Positions 51,891-62,332 of a stretch of 64,000 bases of DNA are shown here, piece by piece (position 1 is the first letter of the stretch; each line of letters starts with the position of its first letter). The DNA lies in contig NZ_CANKYM010000002.1 of NCBI RefSeq assembly GCF_947488185.1, positions 372,001-436,000 of the forward strand, in the 5' to 3' direction. Source of the stretch: an uncultured Roseobacter sp. (GTDB lineage: Bacteria > Pseudomonadota > Alphaproteobacteria > Rhodobacterales > Rhodobacteraceae). Position numbers and translations under genes: made by a program. The notes beneath the pieces were generated by a model that searched no databases, was not told the origin of the DNA, and was given only the letters and a program-made list of their open reading frames with translations.

Positions 51891-53354
51891 ATGAGCGATT
51901 TTGACTACGATCTCTTTGTGATCGGTGGCGGTTCGGGGGGCGTGCGCGCCGCACGTGTCGCTGCCGGAGAAGCGGGCGCGAAAGTCGCCTTGGCAGAAGA
52001 TGACCGCTATGGCGGTACCTGCGTGATCCGGGGGTGCGTGCCCAAGAAGCTCATGGTTTTCGCCAGTGAATATGCAGGGGTGGTTGAAGACGCGGCCTCC
52101 TATGGCTGGGACCTCAAGCAGGGACCGTTTGACTGGCAATCGTTCCGCAGCCGCCTGAACGGCGAGTTGGACCGGCTGGAGCAGGTCTATCGCAATCTGC
52201 TCAAGGGCTCAGGTGTCGATACCTTCGATGCGCGGGCCTCGGTGGCCGGACCGCATGAGGTCAAACTCTCCACGGGGGAGACAAAAAGCGCCAAGCACAT
52301 CCTGATTGCCACCGGTGGACACCCCGTGCGGCCTGACACGCCGAATGCGCATCTGGGTATCGTATCGGATGACATCTTCCACCTTGAGAACCTGCCGAAA
52401 TCCCTGTTGATCGTGGGCGGTGGATACATCGCTTGTGAATTTGCGGGAATCATGAACGGGCTTGGTGTCGAGGTGACGCAGTATTATCGCGGTGCGCAGA
52501 TTCTGCGTGGCTTCGACGAAGAAGCGCGCGGTCTGGTCGCCGAATCCATGCGCGAACGCGGTATTGATCTGCGTGTCGGGGCAAACATCCTGGAGATGTC
52601 GCCCGCAAGTGAAGACCATATGATGAGCGCTGCGGGCACCGCGTCAGACGCGGCCATGGGGGCGGATGTCAAACAACGCCAGGAAATGCAGGTAAGTGCA
52701 AAGGACGCAAAGGGACCTATCTGGGTCAAGTCGACCAACGGTGGTGAAAAGGTCTTTGACATGGTTCTTTTTGCCACAGGGCGGGACCCTAATTCGAAAG
52801 ACATGGGACTTGAAAAGGTCGGCGTGAAACTGGGCCGTCGCGGCCAGATCGAGGTGGACGCCTACAGCCAGACCGCCGTGCCGTCGATCTATGCCATTGG
52901 CGATGTGACAGACCGGGTCAACCTGACGCCCGTGGCCATTCGCGAAGGCATGGCTTTTGTCGAGACGGTGTTCAAAGGCAACCCGACGCCCGTCGATCAC
53001 GAGTTGATCCCCTCGGCCATTTTCACGCAGCCTGAAATGGGCACCGTCGGCCTGAGCGAAGAAGAAGCGCGCGATCAGGAGGCAATTGAGGTATACTGCA
53101 CATCATTCCGCCCGATGCAGACGGCTTTCGCCGGGCGGCCTGACCGGGTGCTGATGAAACTGATCGTCTCCAAGGAGACACGGAAGGTGCTCGGTTGCCA
53201 CATCGTCGCACCCGGCGCGGGTGAAATGATCCAACTGGCGGGCATCGCCGTTAAAATGGGTGCGACCAAAGAAGATTTCGACAGGACGGTGGCGGTACAC
53301 CCCACGATGTCGGAAGAGATTGTCACGATGCGAACACCGATGCGGACGGCTTGA
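51891..53354 (+). CDS. gor: Glutathione-disulfide reductase, with an insertion
   Basis: A 487-residue flavoprotein disulfide reductase, keeping glutathione reduced with NADPH. FAD motif GGGSGG at 12-17; redox pair Cys44 and Cys49 in GGTCVIRGCVPKK; NADPH-binding GGGYIACEFAG; interface HPTMSEE with the active-site His. The chain is about 35 residues longer than usual because of an insertion near residues 242-276, before KGPIWVKSTNG, rich in Ala, Met and Asp. It keeps the frame and lies in a surface loop region by homology. rpiA is upstream, hflK 75 bases downstream. Confidence 0.95.
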   Translation: MSDFDYDLFVIGGGSGGVRAARVAAGEAGAKVALAEDDRYGGTCVIRGCVPKKLMVFASEYAGVVEDAASYGWDLKQGPFDWQSFRSRLNGELDRLEQVYRNLLKGSGVDTFDARASVAGPHEVKLSTGETKSAKHILIATGGHPVRPDTPNAHLGIVSDDIFHLENLPKSLLIVGGGYIACEFAGIMNGLGVEVTQYYRGAQILRGFDEEARGLVAESMRERGIDLRVGANILEMSPASEDHMMSAAGTASDAAMGADVKQRQEMQVSAKDAKGPIWVKSTNGGEKVFDMVLFATGRDPNSKDMGLEKVGVKLGRRGQIEVDAYSQTAVPSIYAIGDVTDRVNLTPVAIREGMAFVETVFKGNPTPVDHELIPSAIFTQPEMGTVGLSEEEARDQEAIEVYCTSFRPMQTAFAGRPDRVLMKLIVSKETRKVLGCHIVAPGAGEMIQLAGIAVKMGATKEDFDRTVAVHPTMSEEIVTMRTPMRTA

Positions 53355-53429
53355 ATTCCGCGTATTCTTACGTACCTATGGCTTGAATTTAATCGCATCT
53401 GCACGCGATTTAGGAGGGAAAGAGACTGA

Positions 53430-54584
53430 ATGGCTGGGAATAATGGCGGCCCCTGGGGGGGCGGCGGTGGAAACTCTGATGATGACAGGCCGCGCGGTGG
53501 AAACCGCGGCAACAACGGCGGCGGTCCGCGTGGACCGGGCGGTGAGGGGCCACAAATCCCGGAAATCGACGAGCTGGTGAAAAAGGGCCAGGAGCGTCTG
53601 CGCGTCCTGATGGGCGGCAAAGGTGGCGGCACCGGCAATGGGGGCACGGGCGGTGGCGGTGGTCCCGCATTTACGCGCGGCACCATCGGTCTGGTCGTGG
53701 TCGGCGCAGTGGTCGCCTGGGGCCTTGCCAGCTTCTACACCGTGGCACCGGAAGAGCAGTCGGTTGAGCTCTTTCTGGGTGAGTATTACGCCACGGGCAA
53801 CCCCGGTCTGAACTTTGCCCCATGGCCGCTGGTCACGGCGGAGGTCCTGCCGGTGACGCGAGAACAGACAGAAGATATCGGGTCGCGCGTGGACAGCGGC
53901 CTGATGCTGACCACCGATGAAAACATCATCGACATCGATTTCCAGGTGGTTTGGAACATCAATGATCCGGCGAAGTATCTCTTTAACCTTGCCGAGGCGC
54001 GCGAAACCATCAGCGCCGTGTCTGAATCGGCGATGCGCGAAGTCATCGCGCGTAACCAACTGGCGCCGATCCTCAACCGGGACCGTCAGGTCATTGCGGA
54101 TGAGGCGGAGCAGCTCATTCAGGGCACGCTCGATGCCTATGACAGCGGCGTGAACATCGTGCGTCTCAACCTCGACAAGGCGGACCCGCCGCGCGAGGTG
54201 ATCGACAGCTTCCGCGAAGTGCAGGCGGCAGAGCAGGAACGCGACCGTTTGGAGCGTCAGGCGGATGCCTACGCCAACCGGGTGACAGCGGGCGCGCGTG
54301 GTGAAGCCGCAAGCCAACTGGAGCAGGCGGAAGCCTACCGCGCCCAACAGGTCAATGAAGCGCAGGGTGAGGCGGCACGTTTCACCTCCGTACTTGAAGA
54401 ATATGCCAAGGCCCCGGAAGTGACGCGCAAGCGGCTCTATCTGGAGACGATGGAGCGTGTCTTTGGCGACGTTGACAAGATCATTCTTGAAAGTGATCTG
54501 GGCGGCAACGGCGGGCAGGGTGTCGTTCCCTATCTGCCTTTGAATGAACTGCGCCGTGGCGCTGCTGCGGGAGGAACCAACTGA
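53430..54584 (+). CDS. hflK: FtsH protease activity modulator HflK
   Basis: A 384-residue SPFH/prohibitin-domain protein. The N-terminus is Gly/Asn/Arg-rich (1-80, cytoplasmic), followed by one transmembrane helix (about 86-104, FTRGTIGLVVVGAVVAWGLA region). The SPFH domain starts at FYTVAPEEQSVELFLG and a long coiled coil (EQERDRLERQADAYANRV, 237-300) leads to the tail. With HflC it forms the membrane cage around FtsH. Its TGA overlaps the hflC ATG by one base. Order hflK-hflC-DUF2065-degP is typical of Rhodobacterales. Confidence 0.96.
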   Translation: MAGNNGGPWGGGGGNSDDDRPRGGNRGNNGGGPRGPGGEGPQIPEIDELVKKGQERLRVLMGGKGGGTGNGGTGGGGGPAFTRGTIGLVVVGAVVAWGLASFYTVAPEEQSVELFLGEYYATGNPGLNFAPWPLVTAEVLPVTREQTEDIGSRVDSGLMLTTDENIIDIDFQVVWNINDPAKYLFNLAEARETISAVSESAMREVIARNQLAPILNRDRQVIADEAEQLIQGTLDAYDSGVNIVRLNLDKADPPREVIDSFREVQAAEQERDRLERQADAYANRVTAGARGEAASQLEQAEAYRAQQVNEAQGEAARFTSVLEEYAKAPEVTRKRLYLETMERVFGDVDKIILESDLGGNGGQGVVPYLPLNELRRGAAAGGTN

Positions 54585-55483
54585 TGCGCGCTGGCAATTT
54601 TCTTATTCCGATCGTTGTGATCGCCGTCATCGGCGTTCTGAGTTCTGTCTTCATTGTGGACGAGCGTGAAAAAGCGCTGGTTTTGCAGTTCGGACAGATC
54701 AAATCTGTCAAGGAAGACCCTGGTCTGGCGTTCAAAATTCCGCTGATCCAGGAGGTCGTGCGTTATGACGACCGGATCCTGTCGCTTGATACCGAAGTGA
54801 CCGAGGTGACACCGTCGGATGACCGGCGTCTGGTTGTCGATGCTTTCGCTCGTTACCGGATCGCGGATGTGACCCAGTTCCGGCAAGCGGTTGGCGTCGG
54901 TGGCATGCGTGCAGCGGAGGATCGTCTCGAAGGGATCCTGAACCCGACGATCCGGGCGGTTCTCGGCTCGGACGGGGTGACATCCAACACGATCCTCTCT
55001 GCGGACCGGGCGGAACTGATGGCGCGGATCACCGAGCAGGCGCGTCTGCGCGCCCTGCCGCTGGGGCTGGAAGTGGTGGACGTGCGTCTGAAACAGACCA
55101 ACCTGCCCGAGCAGAACCTTGATGCGACCTTTGCGCGGATGCGGGCGGAGCGGGAACGTGAGGCCGCGGACGAGATCGCCCGGGGTGAGGAAGCCGCTCA
55201 GCGGGTGCGCGCCCTTGCCGACCGGACGGTGGTCGAGCTGACCTCGGATGCGACCCGCGAAGCGGATATCATTCGCGGTCAGGCAGATGCGGAACGTAAC
55301 TCGATCTTTGCCAATGCCTTTGGTGCAGACCCGGAGTTCTTCGAATTCTACCGCTCCATGACAGCCTACGAGAGGTCGTTGCGCGGCAGCAACTCGACGA
55401 TGGTCCTGTCGCCCGACAGCGAATTCTTCAACTATCTCCGGTCCGATCAGGGATACCGGTCTGATGAAGGCGAGCGTCGGTGA
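54584..55483 (+). CDS. hflC: Protease modulator HflC
   Basis: A 299-residue partner of HflK. One N-terminal membrane anchor (about 5-22), then the SPFH domain: FIVDEREKALVLQFGQIKSV, DPGLAFKIPLIQEVVRYDDRIL, and the coiled coil with RMRAEREREAADEIARGEEAA. The C-terminus has EFFEFYRSMTAYERSL and the typical VLSPDSEFFNYL. It forms alternating HflK-HflC rings on the periplasmic side of FtsH. Start and stop overlap both neighbours (TGATG upstream, GTGA downstream), so stoichiometric translation is expected. Confidence 0.96.
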   Translation: MRAGNFLIPIVVIAVIGVLSSVFIVDEREKALVLQFGQIKSVKEDPGLAFKIPLIQEVVRYDDRILSLDTEVTEVTPSDDRRLVVDAFARYRIADVTQFRQAVGVGGMRAAEDRLEGILNPTIRAVLGSDGVTSNTILSADRAELMARITEQARLRALPLGLEVVDVRLKQTNLPEQNLDATFARMRAEREREAADEIARGEEAAQRVRALADRTVVELTSDATREADIIRGQADAERNSIFANAFGADPEFFEFYRSMTAYERSLRGSNSTMVLSPDSEFFNYLRSDQGYRSDEGERR

Positions 55484-55683
55484 GCACGCTGCTGCTGGCT
55501 CTCGGGCTCGTGATGATTATCGAGGGGCTGGCCTATGCGCTGGCCCCTTCGCTTATTGAACGGATGCTCGAAGCTCTGCGGGCCTTGCCCGAGGCTGCGG
55601 TGCGCCAGTTGGGGCTGCTGATCGTGGTCAGCGGGCTGATCCTGGTCTGGTTCGCCTGGCAGCTTGGTGCCAGCATCGGCTAA
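55480..55683 (+). CDS. DUF2065 (YjeT-like) small membrane protein
   Basis: A 67-residue protein with two transmembrane helices (about 3-22 and 41-62) of the DUF2065 family, encoded right after hflC in many proteobacteria. The start is GTG overlapping the hflC stop by four bases. The pattern LLLALGLVMIIEGLAYALAPS and LRQLGLLIVVSGLILVWF-like text fit. Its function is unknown, but constant linkage with hflKC suggests work in the same membrane quality-control complex. Last gene of the hflKC operon before the degP control region. Confidence 0.9.
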   Translation: MSTLLLALGLVMIIEGLAYALAPSLIERMLEALRALPEAAVRQLGLLIVVSGLILVWFAWQLGASIG

Positions 55684-55716
55684 GTGTTGCGCATCCGGCG
55701 GGAACGGCCTTTGCCT

Positions 55717-55749
55717 TCACAGTTTGGTAACGCACTGTTGAAACTGTGA
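55717..55749. promoter_or_regulatory. 9-bp inverted repeat upstream of degP
   Basis: TCACAGTTT (55717-55725) and AAACTGTGA (55741-55749) are perfect inverted repeats with 15 bases between, 122 bases before the degP ATG. Spacing suits a dimeric regulator, or an RNA hairpin. Confidence 0.45.
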
Positions 55750-55870
55750 CAGAGTGATACATCTTTGATGTTGCACGAAGGTCACCCTAAATGCAGTCTG
55801 TGAGCATTCACGAAAGATAACGAGCAAGAGGGCATTTGAGCCCGAAACAAGAGATTTCAGGAGACGACGC

Positions 55871-57349
55871 ATGCAGCCCAAGGCAGTATCCATGTCCAAC
55901 ATCAGCCTCATCCCCGTCCAGATGCGCCTGTTGCTCTTGGCGGTTCTGACACTGGCATTCATGCTGGTTCAGCCGCTGAGCGCGCTGGCGCAACAGCAAA
56001 GTCTGGCCCCGTTGGCGGAAAAAATTAGCCCCTCCGTGGTGAATATCACGACCTCGACGGTCGTGGCCGGGCGTACAGGTCCCCAGGGTATCGTGCCCGA
56101 GGGATCGCCCTTTGAGGACTTCTTTCGCGAATTTCAGGATCGCAACAACGAGGGTGATGGCAACCGGCCGCGCCGATCGTCGGCCCTTGGGTCCGGGTTT
56201 GTAATCTCGGAAGACGGGTATGTGGTGACGAACAACCACGTGATCGAGGGCGCGGATGAGATCCTGATCGAATTCTTTAATGGCAGTGAGCTCAAGGCCG
56301 AGGTAGTCGGCACCGATCCGAATACGGATATTGCCCTGCTGAAAGTTGAAGCGGACGGCCCGCTGCCCTTCGTAAGTTTCGCCGACAGCGATCTGTCGCG
56401 GGTCGGCGACTGGGTTGTGGCGATGGGTAACCCGCTGGGGCAGGGCTTCTCGGTCAGCGCTGGCATCGTGTCGGCCCGCAATCGCGCTTTGAGCGGTACC
56501 TATGATGACTATATTCAGACGGATGCGGCGATCAACCGGGGCAATTCAGGCGGTCCGCTTTTCAACATGGATGGTGAAGTGATCGGTGTGAACACTGCAA
56601 TCCTGTCGCCCAACGGGGGCTCCATCGGGATTGGCTTTTCCATGGCCTCAAACGTGGTGACCCGCGTGGTGGATCAGCTGAAGGAATTTGGCGAAACCCG
56701 CCGCGGTTGGCTGGGTGTGCGCATTCAGGATGTGACTGAGGACGTGGCCGAAGCCATGGGGCTTGAAACCGCCTCCGGCGCTTTGGTCACGGATGTGCCC
56801 GAAGGCCCGGCAAGCGAAGCGGGCATGGAAGCGGGTGATGTGATCATCAGTTTTGCTGGAACAACCGTTGAGGATACACGTGGTCTGGTCCGCCAGGTGG
56901 GCAACAGCCCGGTGGGTGAAACCGTGCGTGTCACGGTGATGCGGGAGGGTAAATCGATGACCCTGCGCGTGACCCTGGGCCGCCGGGAAGAAGCCGAAGG
57001 TGCCGTGCCAGCCGTGGCAGCAGGTCCTGAGGAGAGTGATGATCCGGTGACCAAGGACCTGCTGGGGCTGACCCTGACAACGCTGACGGATGAGCTGCGT
57101 GAAGAGCTTGGCGCCGAAGCCAACATGCAGGGGCTTGCTGTAACGGCGGTTGATGAGACTTCCGAGGCCTTTGAAAAAGGTCTGCGGGCAGGCGACATCA
57201 TCACGGAGGCCGGACAGCAGAAGGTCACCAGCATTGCCGAGCTTGAAGAGCGTGTGGCAGCGGCCGAAGAAGCAGGGCGCAAGTCGCTTCTGCTGCTGGT
57301 ACGGCGCGCGGGTGATCCGCGCTTCGTGGCTCTGTCACTGGCAGAATAA
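55871..57349 (+). CDS. degP: Do-family periplasmic serine protease/chaperone DegP
   Basis: A 492-residue DegP/DegQ-type protease that degrades and refolds damaged envelope proteins. Signal peptide about 1-40 (long, cleavage near SALAQ). The trypsin-like triad is intact: His123 in TNNHVIEG, Asp153 in NTDIALL, Ser226 in GNSGGP. Two PDZ domains follow (about 285-375 and 400-490). It is preceded by a 187-base control region with an inverted repeat and followed by a strong terminator, so it is probably induced separately from hflKC. Confidence 0.96.
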   Translation: MQPKAVSMSNISLIPVQMRLLLLAVLTLAFMLVQPLSALAQQQSLAPLAEKISPSVVNITTSTVVAGRTGPQGIVPEGSPFEDFFREFQDRNNEGDGNRPRRSSALGSGFVISEDGYVVTNNHVIEGADEILIEFFNGSELKAEVVGTDPNTDIALLKVEADGPLPFVSFADSDLSRVGDWVVAMGNPLGQGFSVSAGIVSARNRALSGTYDDYIQTDAAINRGNSGGPLFNMDGEVIGVNTAILSPNGGSIGIGFSMASNVVTRVVDQLKEFGETRRGWLGVRIQDVTEDVAEAMGLETASGALVTDVPEGPASEAGMEAGDVIISFAGTTVEDTRGLVRQVGNSPVGETVRVTVMREGKSMTLRVTLGRREEAEGAVPAVAAGPEESDDPVTKDLLGLTLTTLTDELREELGAEANMQGLAVTAVDETSEAFEKGLRAGDIITEAGQQKVTSIAELEERVAAAEEAGRKSLLLLVRRAGDPRFVALSLAE

Positions 57350-57370
57350 TCGCTTGAAAATAATGACAAG

Positions 57371-57398
57371 AGAGCGTCCTGCGGGGCGCTCTTTTTTT
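57371..57398 (+). terminator. Intrinsic terminator of degP
   Basis: AGAGCG (57371-57376) pairs with CGCTCT (57387-57392), the stem continuing through a T-G pair and two C-G pairs, followed by a run of seven T. It sits 21 bases past the degP stop. Confidence 0.9.
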
Positions 57399-57400
57399 GT

Positions 57401-57787
57401 TCAGCTTTCCGGGTTTACCAATGAGTCGAGCAGGGGAGAGATATCCTCCACATCTTCGGCCAGCACATGGGTGACCGCATGGGCGCGCTGCAGACGGCCA
57501 GTGACGCGCAGCAGGCGGCCCGCGATCACGGCGCGGCGGAATTTCTCGTAAATATGCCGCCAGATGATCACGTTCACCACCCCGGTTTCATCTTCGAGGG
57601 TGATGAAGATCACGCCCTTGGCGGTGCCCGGGCGTTGGCGCAGGATCACCAGCCCGGCCACCGTGATGCGCGCATTGACCGGCGGCAGATGCAGATCTGC
57701 GGCCACCAGACAGGCGGGCGGGCGTGGCCAGTGCCCTTTCGCAGTTTGCGGTTGCCGGTCAGCAGGGAGGGCAGTCATCACACGCAT
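57401..57787 (-). pseudogene. Solitary C-terminal OB-fold piece of error-prone DNA polymerase DnaE2 (probable cassette remnant)
   Basis: A 128-residue frame whose residues about 38-120 match the last domain of DnaE2 (ImuC): VAGLVILRQRPGTAKGVIFI, LEDETGVVNVIIW and a closing VTGRLQRAHAVTHVLAEDV. DnaE2 is normally above 1000 residues, so the polymerase part is missing. The first 35 residues (MRVMTALPADRQPQ and on) match nothing I know and may be a junction. GTTC-N7-GTTC, the alphaproteobacterial LexA box, lies two bases before the ATG. A free-standing OB-fold protein under SOS control is possible, but a deletion scar of imuA-imuB-dnaE2 is more likely. Confidence 0.7.
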
Positions 57788-57789
57788 AA

Positions 57790-58235
<446 letters not shown>

Positions 58236-58236
<1 letters not shown>

Positions 58237-58988
58237 TGCGGGCCAGGGCGCGGCGTCTGCCCGAGCGCGGATGGCACCGTTTCGTCCGCCGCGCGCGGCT
58301 GGCCTTGTGCCTGGTGGTAGGGGGGCAGGCGGTTGCGGCTGAGCCGGTAATCATCGCAGCCAGCTATGCGGGTCCAACGACACGTTATGCACATGCCGTT
58401 CTTGGCGATGCCATCGAACACACCACCCTTGTCCTGGGCTATGCCGATGGGACGGAACGCCGGTTCTCTCTACCTGATGATCTCGTCTTTGAGGACACCG
58501 CGCCGCGGCTGGTCGATCTCGACTTTGACGGTGCGGCGGAAGTCATTGCCGTTGAGAGCAGCCAGACGGAAGGTGCGCGTCTGGCGGTTTATGGTGCCGA
58601 CGGGCGGATCACGTCGACCCCTCACATTGGAACGCGTTTCCGCTGGCTGGCGCCAGTGGGGGCTGCGGATCTGGATGGGGATGGCGTGATGGAGATCGCC
58701 TATATTGACCGCCCGCATCTGGCCAAGACCCTGCGCCTTTGGCGCTATGAGAACGGCGTGCTGTCGGAACAGGCGGCCTTGCCGGGTGTCACCAACCACC
58801 GCATCGGCGAGCCGGATATCGCAGGCGGCATTCGAACCTGCGCTGGCGTGGCGGAGATGATTGTTGCGTCGGCAAACTGGTCCCGGCTGGTTTCGGTCTC
58901 CTATCTGAACGGCGAGTTCATCACGAAAACACTTGGTGATGACACGAGTGGGCCGGGGTTTGCCCGCGCCATGGCCTGCGCGCCCTAG
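58236..58988 (+). CDS. Secreted FG-GAP/VCBS repeat protein
   Basis: A 250-residue protein with an Arg-rich start and signal-type hydrophobic segment (about 20-35, ending in AVAAE). It has integrin-like FG-GAP/VCBS repeat motifs: LVDLDFDGAAEVIAV (about 92-106) and AADLDGDGVMEIAYIDR (about 144-160), whose Asp-rich loops bind calcium. The end has a Cys pair (GIRTCAGV and MACAP) that could form a disulfide. The ATG overlaps the ferredoxin stop (TGATG), an odd operon partner. Role unknown; purD converges on it after 27 bases. Confidence 0.85.
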
Positions 58989-59015
58989 TTTCGTGGTCGC
59001 ACGTGAGGCGCGCCC

Positions 59016-60287
<1,272 letters not shown>

Positions 60288-60365
60288 AGGGGCTCCTGAT
60301 CTGCTTGGCCTCGGGTTCCCGGCGTTCTAAGCTGCACGCACCCGCGTTACAACACCAGAGGTTTC

Positions 60366-61907
60366 ATGGATCTGATCGACGCCCCCGACGACGGGCTCAA
60401 CAGCCCCGAATTCACCGTTACCGAGCTCTCTGGCGCGATCAAACGCGTGATTGAGGGCGAGTTTGGTCACGTGCGCATCAAGGGGGAAGTGGGCCGCGTG
60501 TCGCGCCCGCGGTCGGGGCACATCTACCTTGATCTCAAGGACGACCGCGCGGTGATTTCCGGTGTGATCTGGAAAGGGGTCTCCGCCCGTCTGCAAACCC
60601 AGCCCGAAGAAGGGATGGAGGTTGTCGCCACGGGCCGGGTGACCACCTTTGGCGGGCAGTCGAAATATCAGATTGTCATCGAAGATATCAAACCGGCGGG
60701 CATGGGCGCGCTGATGGCTTTGCTGGAAAAACGCAAGAAGATGCTGGAGGCGGAAGGGCTGTTTGATCCGGCCCGCAAGCGCGCCTTGCCTTACCTGCCG
60801 GAGGTCATCGGCGTGGTGACCTCACCTTCCGGCGCCGTGATCCGCGACATCCTGCACCGTCTGCGCGACAGGTTTCCCCGCAAGGTGCTGATCTGGCCGG
60901 TGGCCGTGCAGGGCGAGAAATGTGCACCTGAAGTGACCCGCGCGATTGAAGGGTTCAATGCCATGACACCGGGCGGCGCGCTGCCCCGGCCCGATTTGCT
61001 GATCGTGGCGCGGGGGGGCGGCTCTGTCGAAGACCTCTGGGGGTTCAACGAGGAAAGCGTGGCGCGGGCCGCGGCGGCCTCCGACATTCCGCTGATTTCG
61101 GCGGTGGGGCATGAGACGGATACGACGCTGATTGACTATGTGTCCGACAAACGCGCGCCGACCCCGACGGCGGCGGCGGAACTGGCGGTGCCGGTGCGCC
61201 ATGAATTGATGGCCTGGCTGGATGGTCAGGACGCGCGCATGCGGCAGGCGCTGAGCCAGGGGCTGACACGTCGCGATCAGCGCCTGCGTGATATGGCGCG
61301 GGCGCTGCCACGTGCGGAAAGCCTGCTGGAGACGCCCCGCCAGCGGCTCGATATGATCGGCGGACGCCTTGGCCCGGCCCTGATCTCCGGCGTGCAGAAA
61401 CGCAAACTGCGGCTGGCGGACATGAGCGGGTCCCTGCGGCCCGCAACCCTGTCGCGCGGTGTTTTAGTCGAACAGAGACGCCTGCGCGAACTGTCCGGGC
61501 GGCTTACCCCGGCGTTGCGCCGCGCCATGGCGGTGAAGGAGGAACAGCTGGCGGCACAGGCCCGGCGTTTCCGCCCGGCAACGCTGCAACAGGACCGTGA
61601 CAGGAAAGCGCGGGACTTCACCTGTCTGGTCACACGCCTCTCGGATGCCGGTCAGCGCAACATCGCAACCTGGCGCAGCCAGATCGACGCGGTGGAACGG
61701 CTGCGCCAGACCCTGGGGTACGAGGCGACGCTGGAACGCGGGTTTGCCGTGGTGCGCAGTGCGGGAGAGCTTGTGACAGACAGCAAGACAGCCAAATCCG
61801 CGCCCTCACTGGAAATTCAGTTTGCCGATGGCCGGGTCACCGTTGGGGGCAAGCCGACCCCGCGCAGAGCGTCCTCAAAACCACCGAAACAAGGCTCGCT
61901 CTTCTAG
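60366..61907 (+). CDS. xseA: Exodeoxyribonuclease VII large subunit
   Basis: A 513-residue XseA, catalytic subunit of the single-strand-specific exonuclease VII. The N-terminal OB fold (about 10-110) begins EFTVTELSGAIKRVIEGEF and GHIYLDLKDDRAVI; the catalytic domain has VVTSPSGAVIRDILHRLRDRFP and RGGGSVEDLWGFNEE, ending in long coiled-coil repeats (about 270-440) and the LERGFAVVRS strand. Length is somewhat above the E. coli protein because of the helical region and a basic tail. The small subunit XseB is not in this window. Confidence 0.97.
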   Translation: MDLIDAPDDGLNSPEFTVTELSGAIKRVIEGEFGHVRIKGEVGRVSRPRSGHIYLDLKDDRAVISGVIWKGVSARLQTQPEEGMEVVATGRVTTFGGQSKYQIVIEDIKPAGMGALMALLEKRKKMLEAEGLFDPARKRALPYLPEVIGVVTSPSGAVIRDILHRLRDRFPRKVLIWPVAVQGEKCAPEVTRAIEGFNAMTPGGALPRPDLLIVARGGGSVEDLWGFNEESVARAAAASDIPLISAVGHETDTTLIDYVSDKRAPTPTAAAELAVPVRHELMAWLDGQDARMRQALSQGLTRRDQRLRDMARALPRAESLLETPRQRLDMIGGRLGPALISGVQKRKLRLADMSGSLRPATLSRGVLVEQRRLRELSGRLTPALRRAMAVKEEQLAAQARRFRPATLQQDRDRKARDFTCLVTRLSDAGQRNIATWRSQIDAVERLRQTLGYEATLERGFAVVRSAGELVTDSKTAKSAPSLEIQFADGRVTVGGKPTPRRASSKPPKQGSLF

Positions 61908-61914
61908 ACGTGCC

Positions 61915-62331
61915 TCAAACGCCGATCCGGGGGCCCAGACAGATCATCTCGTCGTCGAAATCCCCGGCTTCGTAGAGCTCTGTCATGCCGGGCGCGTTCT
62001 GGAAGCGTGCGACCAGCCGACCCTCTTCCTTGTGGAAGGTCCAGCATTGCGGATTGGGGTTGTCCTCGTAGATAAAACAAATCTGGTCGGCCTGCTCGTA
62101 CCAGGTGCCGGACTTGCATTCCCCGTCCAGGAAGGACCAGATCACCCGACGGTTATCGAGGTATTCCTCGGCCCCATAGGCCACGCCGTTTTCCCCGTAA
62201 AAGAGGGTTTTTCCGCGCGTGTATTCATCGAATTCCTGCGCGTTCATCGGGGGTTGCGCGAGACTGGGGCCCGCGAGCAGGCACAGGATCGTCCCGGTCA
62301 GCGCGGCGATTTCTGACAAACGGATCATCAT
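61915..62331 (-). CDS. Small secreted protein downstream of the AlkB-like gene
   Basis: A 138-residue exported protein (ATG 62331; a second ATG follows at 62328) with a signal peptide (about 1-26, SLAQ cleavage). The mature part has four cysteines placed in GECKSG, QICFIY, NPQCWTF and MICLGP, probably two disulfides, and a YGENGVAYGAEEY segment. I recall similar exported proteins in other Rhodobacterales but no named function. Its start lies one base after the stop of the monooxygenase gene, so the two are translationally linked. It converges on xseA. Confidence 0.75.
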   Translation of the reverse strand: MMIRLSEIAALTGTILCLLAGPSLAQPPMNAQEFDEYTRGKTLFYGENGVAYGAEEYLDNRRVIWSFLDGECKSGTWYEQADQICFIYEDNPNPQCWTFHKEEGRLVARFQNAPGMTELYEAGDFDDEMICLGPRIGV

Positions 62332-62332
62332 T

